64,000 nucleotides of DNA, taken from NCBI GenBank assembly GCA_964036045.1, contig OZ038379.1:75039992-75103991 (forward strand), given 5' to 3'. Under the pieces are notes generated by a model. It was given only the letters and a program-made list of their open reading frames with translations. It made no database searches and had not been told where the DNA came from. Positions 1 to 9,870 of this stretch are shown in pieces. The position numbers and the translations under genes were made by a program. This DNA comes from Eutreptiella sp. 'Long Island Sound 2002' (lineage: Eukaryota; Euglenozoa; Euglenophyceae; Eutreptiales; Eutreptiaceae). Positions within the stretch are counted from its first letter, which is position 1, and every line of letters begins with the position of its first letter.

Positions 1-468
1 GAGCACCGACCGCGACGGGACGCAGCCGCCACCACAGCACTGCGACCACAGGTCCTGCCACACATCACAGCACGCCTCCTGGAGGCAAAGCAACGCACCC
101 GGCAGCGCTCGTGCAGTGGCACATTTGAGCAGGCTCCGTCTCGCTTCCTCCCTCGTGGACACCGGGCTGAGTATCGGCTGTCCGTTCGACGTCGTCAGCA
201 GGCTCTCCAGCAACCGGGGCCAGCGCCCCACCTTGTGGCTGTGTGTGCCGTGCGTCTGGAGCTCCCAGCCATAGTCCTGTACGATCTCCCTGATGACATC
301 TACCCCGTCCAGCCTCGGGCCCCTGGCGGACGCGAGAACCAAGCGTTGTCCTCCCGACCGAGCCTCGACGACCGCTGCTAGGCCTAAGGCACCAAGGGTG
401 TGACGGGCGTCGGCAGCCACGTTGTCATCTCCCTCAGGCAGAGAGAACAGTGCCTCCGTGACGTGGCC
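1..468 (-). pseudogene. LINE-A unit I ORF2, C-terminal part leaving the window
   Basis: The minus-strand frame continues past the TAG at 469 into a stretch matching the C-terminal region of units III and V (their 24.1-24.8 and 34.2-34.9 kb). Shared landmarks are a PEGDN/PKGDD motif, a VQDYGWEL-like motif, GRWPRLL, and a QDLWSQCC cysteine pair just before the window edge. Units III and V continue from here into a CxxC...CxxC zinc ribbon, which for unit I lies beyond base 1. No catalytic role is known to me for this tail; nucleic-acid binding is an inference from the cysteines. Confidence 0.6.
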
Positions 469-1829
469 CTATGCGTCGTCCCCCTGAATCCGTGCAAGCT
501 GCTTGGAACCCACTAGCACGGCCATGGACCGCCGCTCCGTCACTGCCGGAATGACCCGTCGCAATTGCTGGTCATACAGGCACAACGCTCCCACGTCTAG
601 CACGGTGGCCACCGCCAGAACCGGGAGGCCGCACAGAGGTTGTTGGAGGACCGGCAGAACCTCGCGAGGCCAGCCCATGATGTTGCCTACAACCGGATGG
701 TCCGCAAACACCCTGAGCCACGGATCACTCTGGCCATCAGGGCCCCGCACCATGGTACCACGCACCGTGGCCCAGGATTGCGCCGACACCATGCGGGACC
801 GCTCCCGGAATGCAGGGTAGTCCCGGGTCATCAAGAACTCGATCCACTGGCTGAAGGCCTGCGCCACTGCTGCCATCCAGTGCGGGAACCAGGACATGGC
901 CTCCTCGTGCGCGATGTACAACCTCGGCACCAACAGCGCGTGCAGCGGTGCCCTTTGAAAGGTCGCCTGCAGGTTGTCGGGGAGGCCGTCGAACAGGTTC
1001 CACAGCGGATGCCGCTGGACCCTCCTTGCCGGCGGACAGAAGGGGGTGTCACCCCGCAGGAACGCGTACGCGGCCCTCCTGCGATCTTGCATCGGTGGCT
1101 GCATGATCTGGGTGAACTGATGGTTCTTGCGGGCATACACATCTTCCCCAGCCTGGATCATGTCCTCCACAAAGAGCTTGGCTTTCGCAGGGCCCCGGGA
1201 CGATGCCGCCCGTACCGCCGCGAATAGCCGCTTCACGTCCCCGGGGACGACACCCACCGTCAGGGATTCCGTCCACCTGTAGCCGTGCTCTTTCCACGCC
1301 AAGAACTCCACCGCCCTGTCCGTCAGGGGAAGGTCCGCAGTGAACTCCTCCACACGCCTGCACAGGAGCCGTGCCACCTCCTCGTCCCGCGCACACAGCA
1401 AGCTCATGTGGCCAATGTCGTCCTCCGGCCCCCCACAGAAGATACAGGGGTGGGCCGGTATCGCCACACGAGTGAGCTTGTGCCTCCACCGCCGCATGAC
1501 TTGCATGGTGGACAAGCGGCCGTCACGCGCCCTTAGCAGATTCCTGTGCGTTGGGCCGTGGTGCACCGCTCCCAGGGGCACCGCCTCACAGGCGCTAGCC
1601 AGCGGCGTATGGGCCCTGGTGCGCGCCGCCAACGAGCGCCACTCCATCTCCTTGACGTGCTGAAGAGCTTGCATGGAGGGTACACGCGGCTCGAGCTCCC
1701 CATCGTCTCCGGGCACCAAGAGGACGGCGTGTTCCTTGGGCAGGATGAGATGAACAGGCGGGGCCATTGCACGGGCTGCAGCAGAGTCCGGCTCTTCAAG
1801 CAGGACTGCCGCAAAATGCGAGCTCTGCC
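469..1829 (-). pseudogene. LINE-A unit I ORF2: CCHC zinc finger and downstream region
   Basis: This frame is open from the RNase H-like region to a TAG at 469. Near 1,394-1,447 it encodes CIFCGGPEDDIGHMSLLC, a C-x2-C-x8-H-x4-C finger of the kind found C-terminal to RT in many plant and algal LINEs (zf-RVT-like). Around it are conserved blocks shared with units II-V: HGPTHRNLLRARDGRL before the finger, and AFSQW...SAQSWATVRGTMV after it. Units III and V carry TAG in their LAR[IV]*GDDA motif, where this copy has CAG (Gln). The terminal TAG here corresponds to CTG or CCT in other units, so it is probably a secondary nonsense change and not the natural end of ORF2. Confidence 0.7.
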
Positions 1830-2954
1830 TCACCTCCCAATGGTGCGGCCCCCGACTCTGCGTGGTAGCCGCCGCAGCCCCTCCACTATCCAGTTCAACG
1901 CGTGCTGGTTGACCAGACGTGAGGTCGGTCCGGTTATGCCACAGTATAGGGCCTCCTGCGCCCTGCGCAGGTGCTCTCCAATGATGGAGGCATCCACCAC
2001 GTGCACAGTGCACGCCGACGGGGGGGTGTGCAGCAGGTACGCCGCCGCGCCGACGACCTCCGCCTCCAGGACCGTGCCGCGGATGGCACCCGTCCATGTG
2101 GGGCTCCCATCGCTTGCCACCGCCACATTGGTGGCCCCGTCCCCCTGGGGCGAAGCGTCAGACGACGTGACTTTGGTCGCCGCCGGCACCCAACAGTAGC
2201 GGTGGGGTTCCAGCCATGCCACGTCTGAGTGGGGGCTCTGTGTTACCTTTCCCAGGGACGCCGCACTGGAGGCTGTGAGTTCCGGAGAGAGGACAGCTTT
2301 CGGCCGATACACCACATGCGGCCTCCAGGCCACGTCGCATCCGCAGACAGACTTGATGGCGTCAAGTGCCGTGGTATACTCCGCCCCCCACACCGCCGTG
2401 GAGCAGGAGGGCTGGTACACCACCACAGAGCCCTGTTCCACTGTCCCGCCATCACGCAACGAGGTGACGGCGACATGCGGATCGTGCAACACGTTGGCTA
2501 TCCGGACCACCTCTGGGACCGAGCACTCATCGGCGTCCGGGGCGGGGCCAGCTGGTAGCAGAAGGACAATTGCCCACTCGCTGCACCCACGCACCGCTGC
2601 GCACGTCCTTGAAAACGCGGGCCGCCCATGCACAACCCACAGGGGCGATGGGTCTATGCCGCTTCCGGCACGTGGTGTGAGCAGGGGGACCGACGCCGGA
2701 TCCTCCTGCTGCCGGTAACCTTCGAAGACGTCCCCGAGCAAGAACAGGAGGGCGGCCAGCGGGACAAACGGCATGGATGGCCCCGGGTTCTCTGGGTCCC
2801 AGCCGTCCTCCCTGTACCCGCCCACCACATACGCGTCCCCCGTAGCGGACTGCCTAGTGCGCTTGCTTGCCTTTTTACGGCGCACCGGGTGTATCAGACG
2901 GTGAGTCAATGGACCGGGCATCTGCCGTCGGAAGACGTCGCGGGGCCCCGTGAA
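1830..2954 (-). pseudogene. LINE-A unit I ORF2: RNase H-like domain
   Basis: The 363-codon open frame 1,830-2,921 starts with a basic segment (RRKKASKRTRQ) and continues into an RNase H-like fold. I see VAVASDGSP (first Asp), AEVVGAAAYLL (Glu-containing helix) and VHVVDASIIGEHL (second Asp), in the right order and spacing for D-E-D of RNase HI. The match is by pattern only; the fourth acidic residue is not obvious. Units II and V read ATHGSP at the first site, having lost that Asp, so unit I is the best preserved copy. A TGA at 2,955 separates this frame from the connector; units II and IV have TGG and unit V CAG at that codon. Confidence 0.55.
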
Positions 2955-3945
2955 TCACACGTGGTCCACGTGAGTGGGCCCAACCCCCGTGTGAGGAAGG
3001 TGCAGATGGTCCTCGTGACACTCCCGGAGCTGGACGGCCCGTTGCCCAGGCTCATGACATGGGAGCCGCGCGTGCAAGAAGTCATTCGCGGGAGCCGTCA
3101 GGGACTGTACCGCCGCGTCAGTGCGGGGTCCGGAGAGAACGCAGATGTCCCTACCCTTGAAGGTGTAGGACTGGGACGCCCACCTCCGCCCCGCCCACTG
3201 CAGCTGCGCCAGAGTGGCGTGTACGCACCAGTACACTGACGACAGCATGAGGAGTCCCACTCGCAACGTCCCCATCGCCCGGAGTACTCTGTCCACCTAC
3301 CTGCTTCCCGCGTGCGTGGCAAACGACGTGGAGGGCACCAAGAACTGCCAGCATACACCGTACTGCAAGTGCATGTCTCGACGCATGGCCCGCAGCTCAG
3401 TTCGGACTGTCGCCGACCGATGGTGCGTGAGCTGAGCGAGGGTCCCTACGACGGAGTCGCGGCAGATGACCTGGACATCCGCCAGTCGTAACCCATGACC
3501 AGACCGCACCACCACGTTGGACAGGTCCTTGGGCAGTTTCTCGAATTGCAGGGCCGCAGCCTTGATGGCAGCATTCACTTTGACCACAGCCTCTGCCGGC
3601 ATCAGACAGATATGGCGCCGCATACTGCACGATGTCGCCAACCACAGCCGCCATCACCTCATGGGGCCCCGACGCCGGCCCTAGTGTGTTCTTGCACCAG
3701 CCCAGTAGAGCTTCACACCGGAGTACATGCTTCTCCTTCATGGACGCTACCCCCCTTGGATCAAGGCGTAGGCCTAGGTAGGGCACTGTGTCCTTGGCGT
3801 GCAAGCACACCCATGGGGCTGCCGCGTTTCCCGGTTTCAGGCACACCATGATCGAAGGGATGCGAGCAGTGGTGGCATACGCGCACTTGCCGACTTTGAG
3901 GGACATGCCCATGTCCGTAAGGTACTGTGCGATTGCTGCCGCATA
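2955..3945 (-). pseudogene. LINE-A unit I ORF2: RT thumb and connector
   Basis: Three overlapping minus-strand frames (3,397-3,912, 3,297-3,641, 2,955-3,296) together continue the RT. They hold GMSLKVGKCAYATTARIPSI (the post-YCDD segment), VPYLGLRLDPRG, a thumb-like helix region ending near LPKDLSNVVVR, then WAGRRWASQSYTFKGRD and HEPGQ...ECHEDHLHLP. Unit V reads straight through the TAG at 3,946 with GAG. A frameshift lies near 3,640. The TAG at 3,297 aligns with TGG or CGG of other units. The connector has no family I recognise, but it is the most strongly conserved block among the array copies. Confidence 0.65.
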
Positions 3946-5085
3946 CTATAGGAATTGCGGCAAGGAGTGCGCTATCAGCAGGAGGTCATCACAGTACGCT
4001 TGCACCCGAGGCGGCACAGCATGGCGAGCATCTCCCTGAGCCTTGCTGGCAATGCTCCTCAAGAGGGGTTCCAAGAGGAGCAGGTAGAGCACGGCACTCT
4101 CCGCACAGCCCTGCCGCAGGCCCCTGTGGAGTCGAATGCTCGGTGTGGGGCCATGCGCGGTGACGATGCGCACGGGAGACCCGCAGCTGAGGGTGTGGAA
4201 GAGCCTGATGAGCTCCTCCGGGACCCCCATGTGGCACAGGAGGAGCGCCACCGCCCCATGCGGAGCCGTGTCGAACGCCTTGGAACCGTCAAAGGCCAGG
4301 ACGTGATTCTCCTCCCGCCCACGCTGCAGCCTGCGCTGGGCCAGGAACACCGGGGCAGCCGCCGTGGAGCCTGGCATCGCCCCAAATTGCCAGTCCGCGG
4401 ACAACCCATTGCGTGCCACGACGGCCGCGAACCTCCGCATGAGGGGGGTCATGAGCATCCGCATGTTCTGTTGTCCCAACGCTATGGGCCTGTACGCGTC
4501 CAGGTTTCCTGTGGCCGTGCCTTTGGGCAGCAGCCCGATAATGGCCTCATGCCAGGACTCCGGGACGTCCGCACCTCGCAGGATGGCCCGGTACGCGTGC
4601 ACCAGGAGCCCTTGCACCGGCTCAGGCAGCTGTGCTATGAGGGCGGCCGTGACCCGATTGGACGCCGGAGCCTTGTCGTCCGCCACGGCTTGCTTCACGG
4701 CATCCTTGAGATCCTGCAGGGTGTAGTCCTGCACCGACCTCCATTCCTCCGGCAGTCCCCGAGGGATGTGGGCCCTGACCAGCCGTTCGAAGGCCGGTAG
4801 GTTCACCGGCCGCTTGGCGTGCAGCGCCTCCCAGTACCTCTGGACCTCGCCGATGACGTACGAAGCCTCCAAGAGCACCTTCTCCGATTCCCGGACGCGT
4901 ACTGACCACAGGCCTGACGGGGCATAGTTCACCACGTTGATGGCCCCCCGGATCGCTGTCCATCGGAGCTGCAGATCCGGCACCCTGCCCCGCCAATAGT
5001 CCTTTATGGACCTGCGCCCGTTGCTCCTGAGGACACCCCGCAGCTCCTCCACGCGAGTCTCGAGCTGGTGGAGCTGCCGGTCCTG
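3946..5085 (-). pseudogene. LINE-A unit I reverse transcriptase domain
   Basis: RNA-dependent DNA polymerase core of a non-LTR element. Visible RT blocks, in order: KQAVADDKAPASNRVTAAL (block 1-like), AIIGLLPKGTATGNLDAYRP (block 2), an RPIALGQQNMRMLMTPLMRR stretch, FDGSKAFDTAPHG near 4,265-4,295 (motif A, metal-binding Asp), GLRQGCAESAVLY (motif B) and AYCDDLLLIAHS with YCDD encoded at 3,984-3,995 (motif C). The catalytic Asp residues are present. The frame is joined upstream to the endonuclease by a frameshift near 5,085 and ends in a TAG at 3,946 where unit V has a Glu codon. RT would perform target-primed reverse transcription of the element RNA. Confidence 0.85.
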
Positions 5086-6150
5086 GCGTGCAGGTCCTCC
5101 ACGGTGGCGGGGGACAAGTCGGGGTCCACCTGTCGGAGGTGCCGCAGCAAGGCAGCCGCCTCCTGGGAGTGGAGCCCGGCCGTCGCCGCGTCCCGTTGCC
5201 ACAGCTCATGGGCGCGCCACGCTAGGGCCTGCTGATCTGAGAGGACCTGGGCCGCAGACGCCTCCGTCTCCGCCTGCCCATACGGATACTGCGGGTCCAT
5301 GCCCGATGGCATGCGCACCCCCGTCACCCTGGACACGTCATCGCGGAAGGCATAGAGCAGGTCGAAGACCGCTGGCACCTCCAACGTGCCCATGGTGGCA
5401 GTGTCGTGGTCCGACGAGAGCCACGCCCGAAGCGTCCGATCCTCGCAGGCCTTCTGCAGCACTGCGGCCGCCGCCTCACGAACCCCCGGGGAGTCCGGGC
5501 GTATGGCGTGCAGCCTGCCTTGGGCGTGCGAGTAGGCCATCCTGGTGACCCTCTCTTTGTCGGCCACCGGCAGCGGGATGTCGAGGATCACGGGGCCATG
5601 GTCAGACCTCAGCGACGCAGGAGACCATCCCGGCGCTAGGTGCGGGTGCTCACGCACCGCCCACGGGACCAGTGGCGAGTTGAGCAGGAAGGAGGCCAGC
5701 CGATGCCCTGCTCTCGTGGGCCGCCTGTCCTCCTCCGCTACCGCTCCCGCCCTCTGGAACCCGCATTGCTCCCACGGAGCCTGGAACCTCTTCGTGGTGG
5801 GGTGTCCGGGGAACTCCGGCCACAGGTTGAAGTCCCCTCCGAGGAGCACGGCCCTCGTGCCTCCCGCGCTTTTGGCCCGCATACATGGCCACGCCAGCCC
5901 GAAAAAAACGCCTTAGACGCCCAAGACTCACCACCACTGCCTGGACCGTGGATGTTGATGACCGTGAGGGTGCCACCCGCGGTCACCACATCAAGGGCCA
6001 TGGCCTTGCCGGGCACGATGTCCAGGACGTCTCGAACCTCCTCCGCAGCGAACACGTCCGCTCGAAGGGCAATCAAGAGTCCGCCGCCCACCCACGGGGG
6101 GGGCCGTAGCGACGGGCCATACGCCGACTCCCTCCCACTCCCGGACCATT
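5086..6150 (-). pseudogene. LINE-A unit I APE-type endonuclease, central and C-terminal part
   Basis: Frames 5,738-6,091 and 5,004-5,882 encode the core of an apurinic/apyrimidinic-type endonuclease that nicks target DNA. I see GGGLLIALRADVF, LTVINIHGPG, LLGGDFNLWPEFPGH (GDFN active-site motif) and SDHGPVILDIPLP (SDHGP catalytic motif). A frameshift occurs after WASKAF, at a T homopolymer near 5,905. The N-terminal portion lies on the far side of the nested insertion (10,157-9,871). The coding sequence stops matching LINE-A at the G-run beginning about 6,157. Confidence 0.82.
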
Positions 6151-6156
6151 TTCAGG

Positions 6157-6860
6157 GCGGGGGGGGGGGGGGCTGGGTCTGGGGGGGCGGGGGGAGGGAG
6201 GGGGCTTGCCAAGAAAGGGGGAGGGGGGAGGCTTCATAGCCTGACAAACATGGCATAAGGTGACCGCCTCAACGCGGTATACACTTCGAAGCATGTATGT
6301 TGGAGAAAAATTTTTGAAACAAGAGGGGGGCCTCAATTGGTCAGGTGTGGACCCGCCACTTAGCTCCAGCCGCGCCTGCCTCACGACCTTCATCGCCATC
6401 TCAGTTCCATGATTGTCCGTGTCACGCAGACAGTGCTTTGCAGTTCGTCCCGTCCCTTGTCCTCGGATGGGGTAAGAGTCGGGCTGCTTCTACAGGGTTC
6501 AGGGCATTGTCGCCTTCGGACTGAGTTTGGGGCGTAGCATTTGTTGTGTCCCACTTTGGCTCTCACCGTCGCACTGGCATGCTCGCTTGCGCTGGCCCCT
6601 CTCGGCCACACACCTGTGTTTCCGGGTCACCTCGTCGTGGGGGGTGGGGCGGTCACAGGTCACCCTTGTGGGCCACTGCCACCGGCCCTGGGCTATTTAG
6701 GTCCTTAGGGTTTCAAAACCCCAGTGGGTACTGGCTTTTCGGGGGTCAACATACAGCCATACAGAGGGTGGGAAGGCTGGGCGGCGCCGAGGCGCCTGCA
6801 TGTGTGGTGAGTGTGTTTGCGTGTGCGGTTGTTCCCTGTGCCAAGTTCCAGTACTTCTCA
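6157..6860. other. G-rich and AT-rich non-coding stretch
   Basis: Poly-G and GGGA-type runs occupy 6,157-6,235, followed by an AT-rich stretch near 6,300 (aaaaatttttgaaac) and ordinary GC-rich sequence. Open frames here are short and without recognisable motifs. It probably belongs to the 3' flank of the nested LINE-B insertion. Confidence 0.5.
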
Positions 6861-6861
6861 G

Positions 6862-6925
6862 AAGGCGGCCGCTGAAGTGGCAGCGCACCCGGCGTTTGCC
6901 GTGAGGGAGGTGGTTCGAGTCCCGG
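6862..6925 (+). repeat. tRNA-like segment A (possible SINE head)
   Basis: The sequence contains GCTGAAGTGGCAGC, able to form a perfect 4-bp D-stem with a short loop. About 35 bases later comes GGTTCGAGTCC, which matches the pol III box B (T-arm) consensus. The spacing fits a tRNA. I cannot fold a convincing anticodon arm, so this is a tRNA-derived element or relic, not a working tRNA gene. Confidence 0.4.
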
Positions 6926-6960
6926 GATCGGTGGTCTCCCACCGATCCCTTCGAATACCG

Positions 6961-7131
6961 GACGGGACCTCCCATCGGCTTGTTCGAGTACAGGTGGCGG
7001 CGCGCACTGCTGCAGGTGTGTGTGGTTCCTGCATGTCTCTTTTTGGGGGTTGGGGCAAAACGGACGAGACCTCCACCCGATCCACCGGTACCGGTGGTGG
7101 CGCGGGTTGCTGTAGGGGGGGGTGGTTCCCA
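6961..7131. repeat. Diverged direct duplication, period about 102 bp
   Basis: Two diverged copies begin with gacgggacctccc (6,961) and gacgagacctcca (7,063). Both continue through a ggtggcggcgcgc / ggtggtggcgcgg block and end in gtggttcc. The two tRNA-like segments A and B flank this duplication in opposite orientation. Confidence 0.55.
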
Positions 7132-7162
7132 CGACGCCGACTAGAGAGCTCTACGTGCAGGG

Positions 7163-7238
7163 AACCCAAGAGCACCAGCTCCCGGGATCGAACCCCCGCA
7201 CTGGACGACTGAAGACTACCGCTCTCACTACTGGGCCG
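7163..7238 (-). repeat. tRNA-like segment B (possible SINE head), minus strand
   Basis: On the minus strand the sequence reads a box A-like CCCAGTAGTGAGAGCGG, then about 30 bases, then GGTTCGATCCC, a near-perfect box B. A TCTTCAG stretch lies where an anticodon loop would be. The T-stem has at least one mismatch. It is head-to-head with segment A, about 240 bp away. Confidence 0.45.
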
Positions 7239-7682
7239 TGCCGGTCTCTTGCCCTGTTTGGGGTTTGTGACGCTCTTGGAGTCTGAACCTATGGGGGTGT
7301 GGGCTCGCGTGCATTATGGCGTGCCAAACAAAGGGCGGCTGGGGTCCGGTGTTCCACACCGTGAGCCCTCCGTGCTGCACGTGATCGTGGAGGCCGTTGC
7401 TAGTGATCTAGGTGCCAGCCAGGGCTCGTTACAGCTGCCTGGGGGGGAGGGGGGGGCTGACGAGGGGAAGAGTTCCTGCCTGACGTCACGCATTGGTGTT
7501 TGCCGTGGTGAGCGGGAGACCGCCCGCGACCTCCATCCAGAGGCCGGGTCAGTACAGCCTGGTGAGTGGCGTGGTCTCTTGGAGGCTGGGGTGCAGTCCT
7601 CGACTTCCAGCAGTGGAGTAACTCCCTGTCTGCGGGGGGTCGAGGGGGGGGGTGTGCCACGAGGAGGCGGGCTGGCCGCCCG
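7239..7682. other. No supported gene; likely LINE-B 3' flank
   Basis: GC-rich sequence with G-runs at 7,441-7,455 and 7,646-7,652. Frames in all directions are short or low complexity. Position downstream of the LINE-B RNase H suggests a 3' untranslated region, but no poly-A tail or terminal repeat is evident. Confidence 0.4.
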
Positions 7683-8280
7683 CTACTCCGGAGAAAACAT
7701 GGTTTGCTCATCCAGGTCGGACTCGTCTTCCTGATCCTGTGCCTGCCCTTCGTGCTGTGGGCGCCGGGCCGAGGTGACATACCCTCGGAGGAGGGGGGAT
7801 TTGCGGCGGCCCATGTCAGCCAGTGTGTCCGCGTGTGTGTTCCCTACAATGCCAACGTGTGAGGGGACATGCAGCCAGCGTACCGCTGCCCGAGGAGTTG
7901 CTCCCACAGGTCCACGTGGCCCACCGGCCACCGCGAACCTTGCCAGTCATGGCGCCGCCATTTGCTGGCTTTGCCTGTGGCCCCCATGACCACAAGTTTT
8001 GAATCAGAGCAGATCAGTGTGCGCTTGTGCTGTGTCCTATGGCGAATGGCATGTATGGCCGCGAGGAGCTCTCCCCTGTTATTTGTTTGTTTCTGAGTGA
8101 TGGGGATGCAATGTGCCGTGTCCCGGTGATCCCCGAAATATACCCCAAACGCTCCCACCATTCCCGCCTCCGGATGGACCTCCGATGAGCCGTCGGGGTA
8201 GATGGCTTCCCATCCCTCCGCTACATACTCATCAATGACTTTCTGATGCGCCTCCGCCATCGCTGGACCATACATGTCTT
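7683..8280 (-). pseudogene. LINE-B RNase H domain
   Basis: A canonical RNase HI-type domain, which removes RNA from RNA:DNA hybrids. Frame 7,844-8,275 gives YPDGSS (Asp), GAFGVYFG, NNRGELLAAIHAI (Glu) and LICSDSKLVV (Asp). After a frameshift near 7,900, frame 7,683-7,931 gives WLHVPSHVGIVGNTHADTLA (His and the final Asp). All four acidic positions are present, so only the frameshift is disabling. The order zinc finger then RNase H places it at the ORF2 C-terminus of a plant- or alga-type LINE. It is clearly distinct from the more degenerate RNase H-like domain of LINE-A. Confidence 0.85.
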
Positions 8281-9000
8281 TTTTGCGTTTCCTGGGCCGC
8301 GGGTTGCGGAGCCTGGGGGGGGATGGGGGGGGTTGGCTGAGCCTGGGGTGCTACAAGTTTCCTATTTCCCATGAGGGATGCGATTGCTCGGTGCATGTCC
8401 CGCACTTCGGGCGTGGGGAGGGTTGGAGCTGGGTGCTCGTACCATCGCGCAAGAATGCACAGCCACTGTGTGAGGAATATGTCCCATGTTGGGGGGGTGT
8501 CTCGGAATTTGACCGCATTGCGCAGGTTCCAGGATGCCATAACCGCGGTCCACATGATCAGCCCTAGCGGGCTCTGGAGGGATAGAACTGGCATGTCCCA
8601 CAGGAGGACCTGTGGGTCTGTTTCCGTGGTATCCTCGAATATCGCTGGCCCCATGCATTGTTCCGCAATGTGATACGCGGGGGGGAGGAACCGGCACTCC
8701 AGAAGCGCATGTCGCATGTCTTCTGGTTTGCCATCCACCAGGCAGTGTGTGTGCTGAGGGAGCCAGTTGGCGAGTCAGGTCCCCACTGGGAGTTTTTTCC
8801 ACAGTGCGGTCTGTATGAAAGAGTGGTGTTTGGGCGGTATCGATAGCTTGGTCCAGGCCTGCCAGGTTTCCGGTGTTTGACGGGGGTCCGGGGGTTCCTG
8901 ACGCATCAGGTACCTGAGCATGGGCCTTGTATTCCAACCCCCCCAGAAAATGGCCGATGTTTCTTGTGGTGGTGTCATCTATGGTCGGGGCCAGGCCTGT
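8232..9000 (-). pseudogene. LINE-B ORF2 C-terminal zinc-binding region
   Basis: One minus-strand frame covers 8,978-8,232 apart from a TGA at 8,775. The context LPVGT*LANWLP is typical of LINEs, where the residue is usually basic, so CGA to TGA is likely. Immediately after comes CLVDGKPEDMRHALLEC, a Cys...His-x4-Cys pattern of the zf-RVT class (zinc-binding C-terminal to RT). The rest (LLWDMP..., SWNLRNAVKFRD) is the usual spacer before RNase H. The RT itself is absent: the copy is 5' truncated near the poly-G at 9,058-9,072. Confidence 0.75.
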
Positions 9001-9140
9001 CCCAGCTGGGCCTTGTACCTCGGGGCCCATGTGGGCGGCAGTCTCTCCTGCAGGTCCGGGGGGGGGGGGGGGCATGGTAGGTGGTACTTTTGTTTAAGGG
9101 CATAGCACCCCCGAGTCCATTCCCGGCCACTATTTCTAGG

Positions 9141-9480
9141 CGGAAATGCTACATCACCCCTGCATTCTCGGGGATCCCCAAAGAGAGGGGGACAAAATCA
9201 AAATAGGTGGGGCCCACAAGTGGGCGGAAATGCTACATCACCCCTGCATTCTCGGGGATCCCCAAAGAGAGGGGGACAAAATGAGAATAGGTGGGGCCCA
9301 CCAGTGGGCGATAATGCTACATCACCCCTGCATTCTCGGGGATCCCCAAAGAGAGGGGGACAAAATCAGAATAGGGGGGGCCCACAAGTGGGCGATAATG
9401 CTACATCACCAAGGCGGACAAAATCAGAATTGGATGCCTAAACCCTGCCTTTCTGGGAGGCCCACAAGTGGGCAGAAATC
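9141..9480. repeat. 84-bp tandem repeat (three full copies plus partial)
   Basis: Copies start at 9,141, 9,225, 9,309 and 9,393, an exact 84-bp period. Each holds atgctacatcacc, cattctcggggatccccaaa and ggcccacaagtggg. The last copy is truncated and followed by degenerate remnants to about 9,480. Because 84 is divisible by three, an open frame of 28-residue repeats passes through; I regard that as a by-product, not a gene. Confidence 0.95.
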
Positions 9481-9575
9481 GTGCATTCGGGGGGGTCCCA
9501 AACAAAGAGGATAAAGGCAAAAAAAAAGCAAAAAAAACCGTTCCCATGGTGTCCCTGGTCCTGCCTATGGTCTTG

Positions 9576-9650
9576 CAGATTGACGCCACTGGGGTTTGAA
9601 CCAAGGACTTTCGAGTTGCAGGGCACTGCTTTACCACTAGGGCAGGGCCC
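9576..9650 (-). repeat. tRNA-Cys-like segment C, minus strand
   Basis: Reading the minus strand from 9,650: CCTAGTGGTAAAGCA (box A, D-arm), CCTGCAAC at the anticodon position (GCA would be Cys), then GGTTCAAACCCC (box B, T-arm). The layout and sequence resemble eukaryotic tRNA-Cys. Stem pairing is imperfect, so it is a tRNA pseudogene or the head of a tRNA-derived SINE. Confidence 0.5.
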
Positions 9651-9870
9651 ATCTCTGACATACCTCTGCACAGGAGTGGTGTGGACATGTGGTCCAAGTT
9701 GGTTTTCATCCACTATTGGGTTCTCCTAAAATAACTGAGTATTTTGAGTATAGACACATGGGGCAAAAACCCAATTTTTCACCCTCTACTAAGTCAAGCA
9801 AAATTTCCTTAGGGCGCCTTTGGCGCCCATGGTCCGGCACTTCCGGGCCAAAACCCGGCAGGGAGGGGGG

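Larger units (their letters stand above)
6157..9870 (-). mobile_element. Nested composite insertion splitting the LINE-A unit I endonuclease
   Basis: LINE-A endonuclease coding sequence stops at a G-run at 6,157 and resumes beyond a G-run at about 9,858-9,870. The two halves (WNVQG...GLFQET and GGGLLIALRA...GDFN...SDHGP) make one domain when the interval is removed. The insert has a LINE-B fragment on the minus strand (about 9,000-7,683), three tRNA-like segments and an 84-bp tandem repeat. Because both junctions are poly-G, any target-site duplication is hidden. It may be several successive insertions and not a single event. Confidence 0.7.

Noticed and set aside
503-6239. Numerous plus-strand open frames of 80-280 codons across LINE-A unit I
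   Set aside because: They are antisense shadows of GC-rich ORF2; the minus strand shows RT, APE and zinc-finger motifs and the plus strand shows none.
9130-9480. CRISPR-like regular repeat array
   Set aside because: The repeats are contiguous with no unique spacers, the context is eukaryotic transposons, and no cas genes are present.
9146-9514. Plus-strand open frame with 28-residue repeats
   Set aside because: It is explained by an 84-bp tandem repeat whose period is divisible by three; no start context, domain or homologous frame supports a gene.
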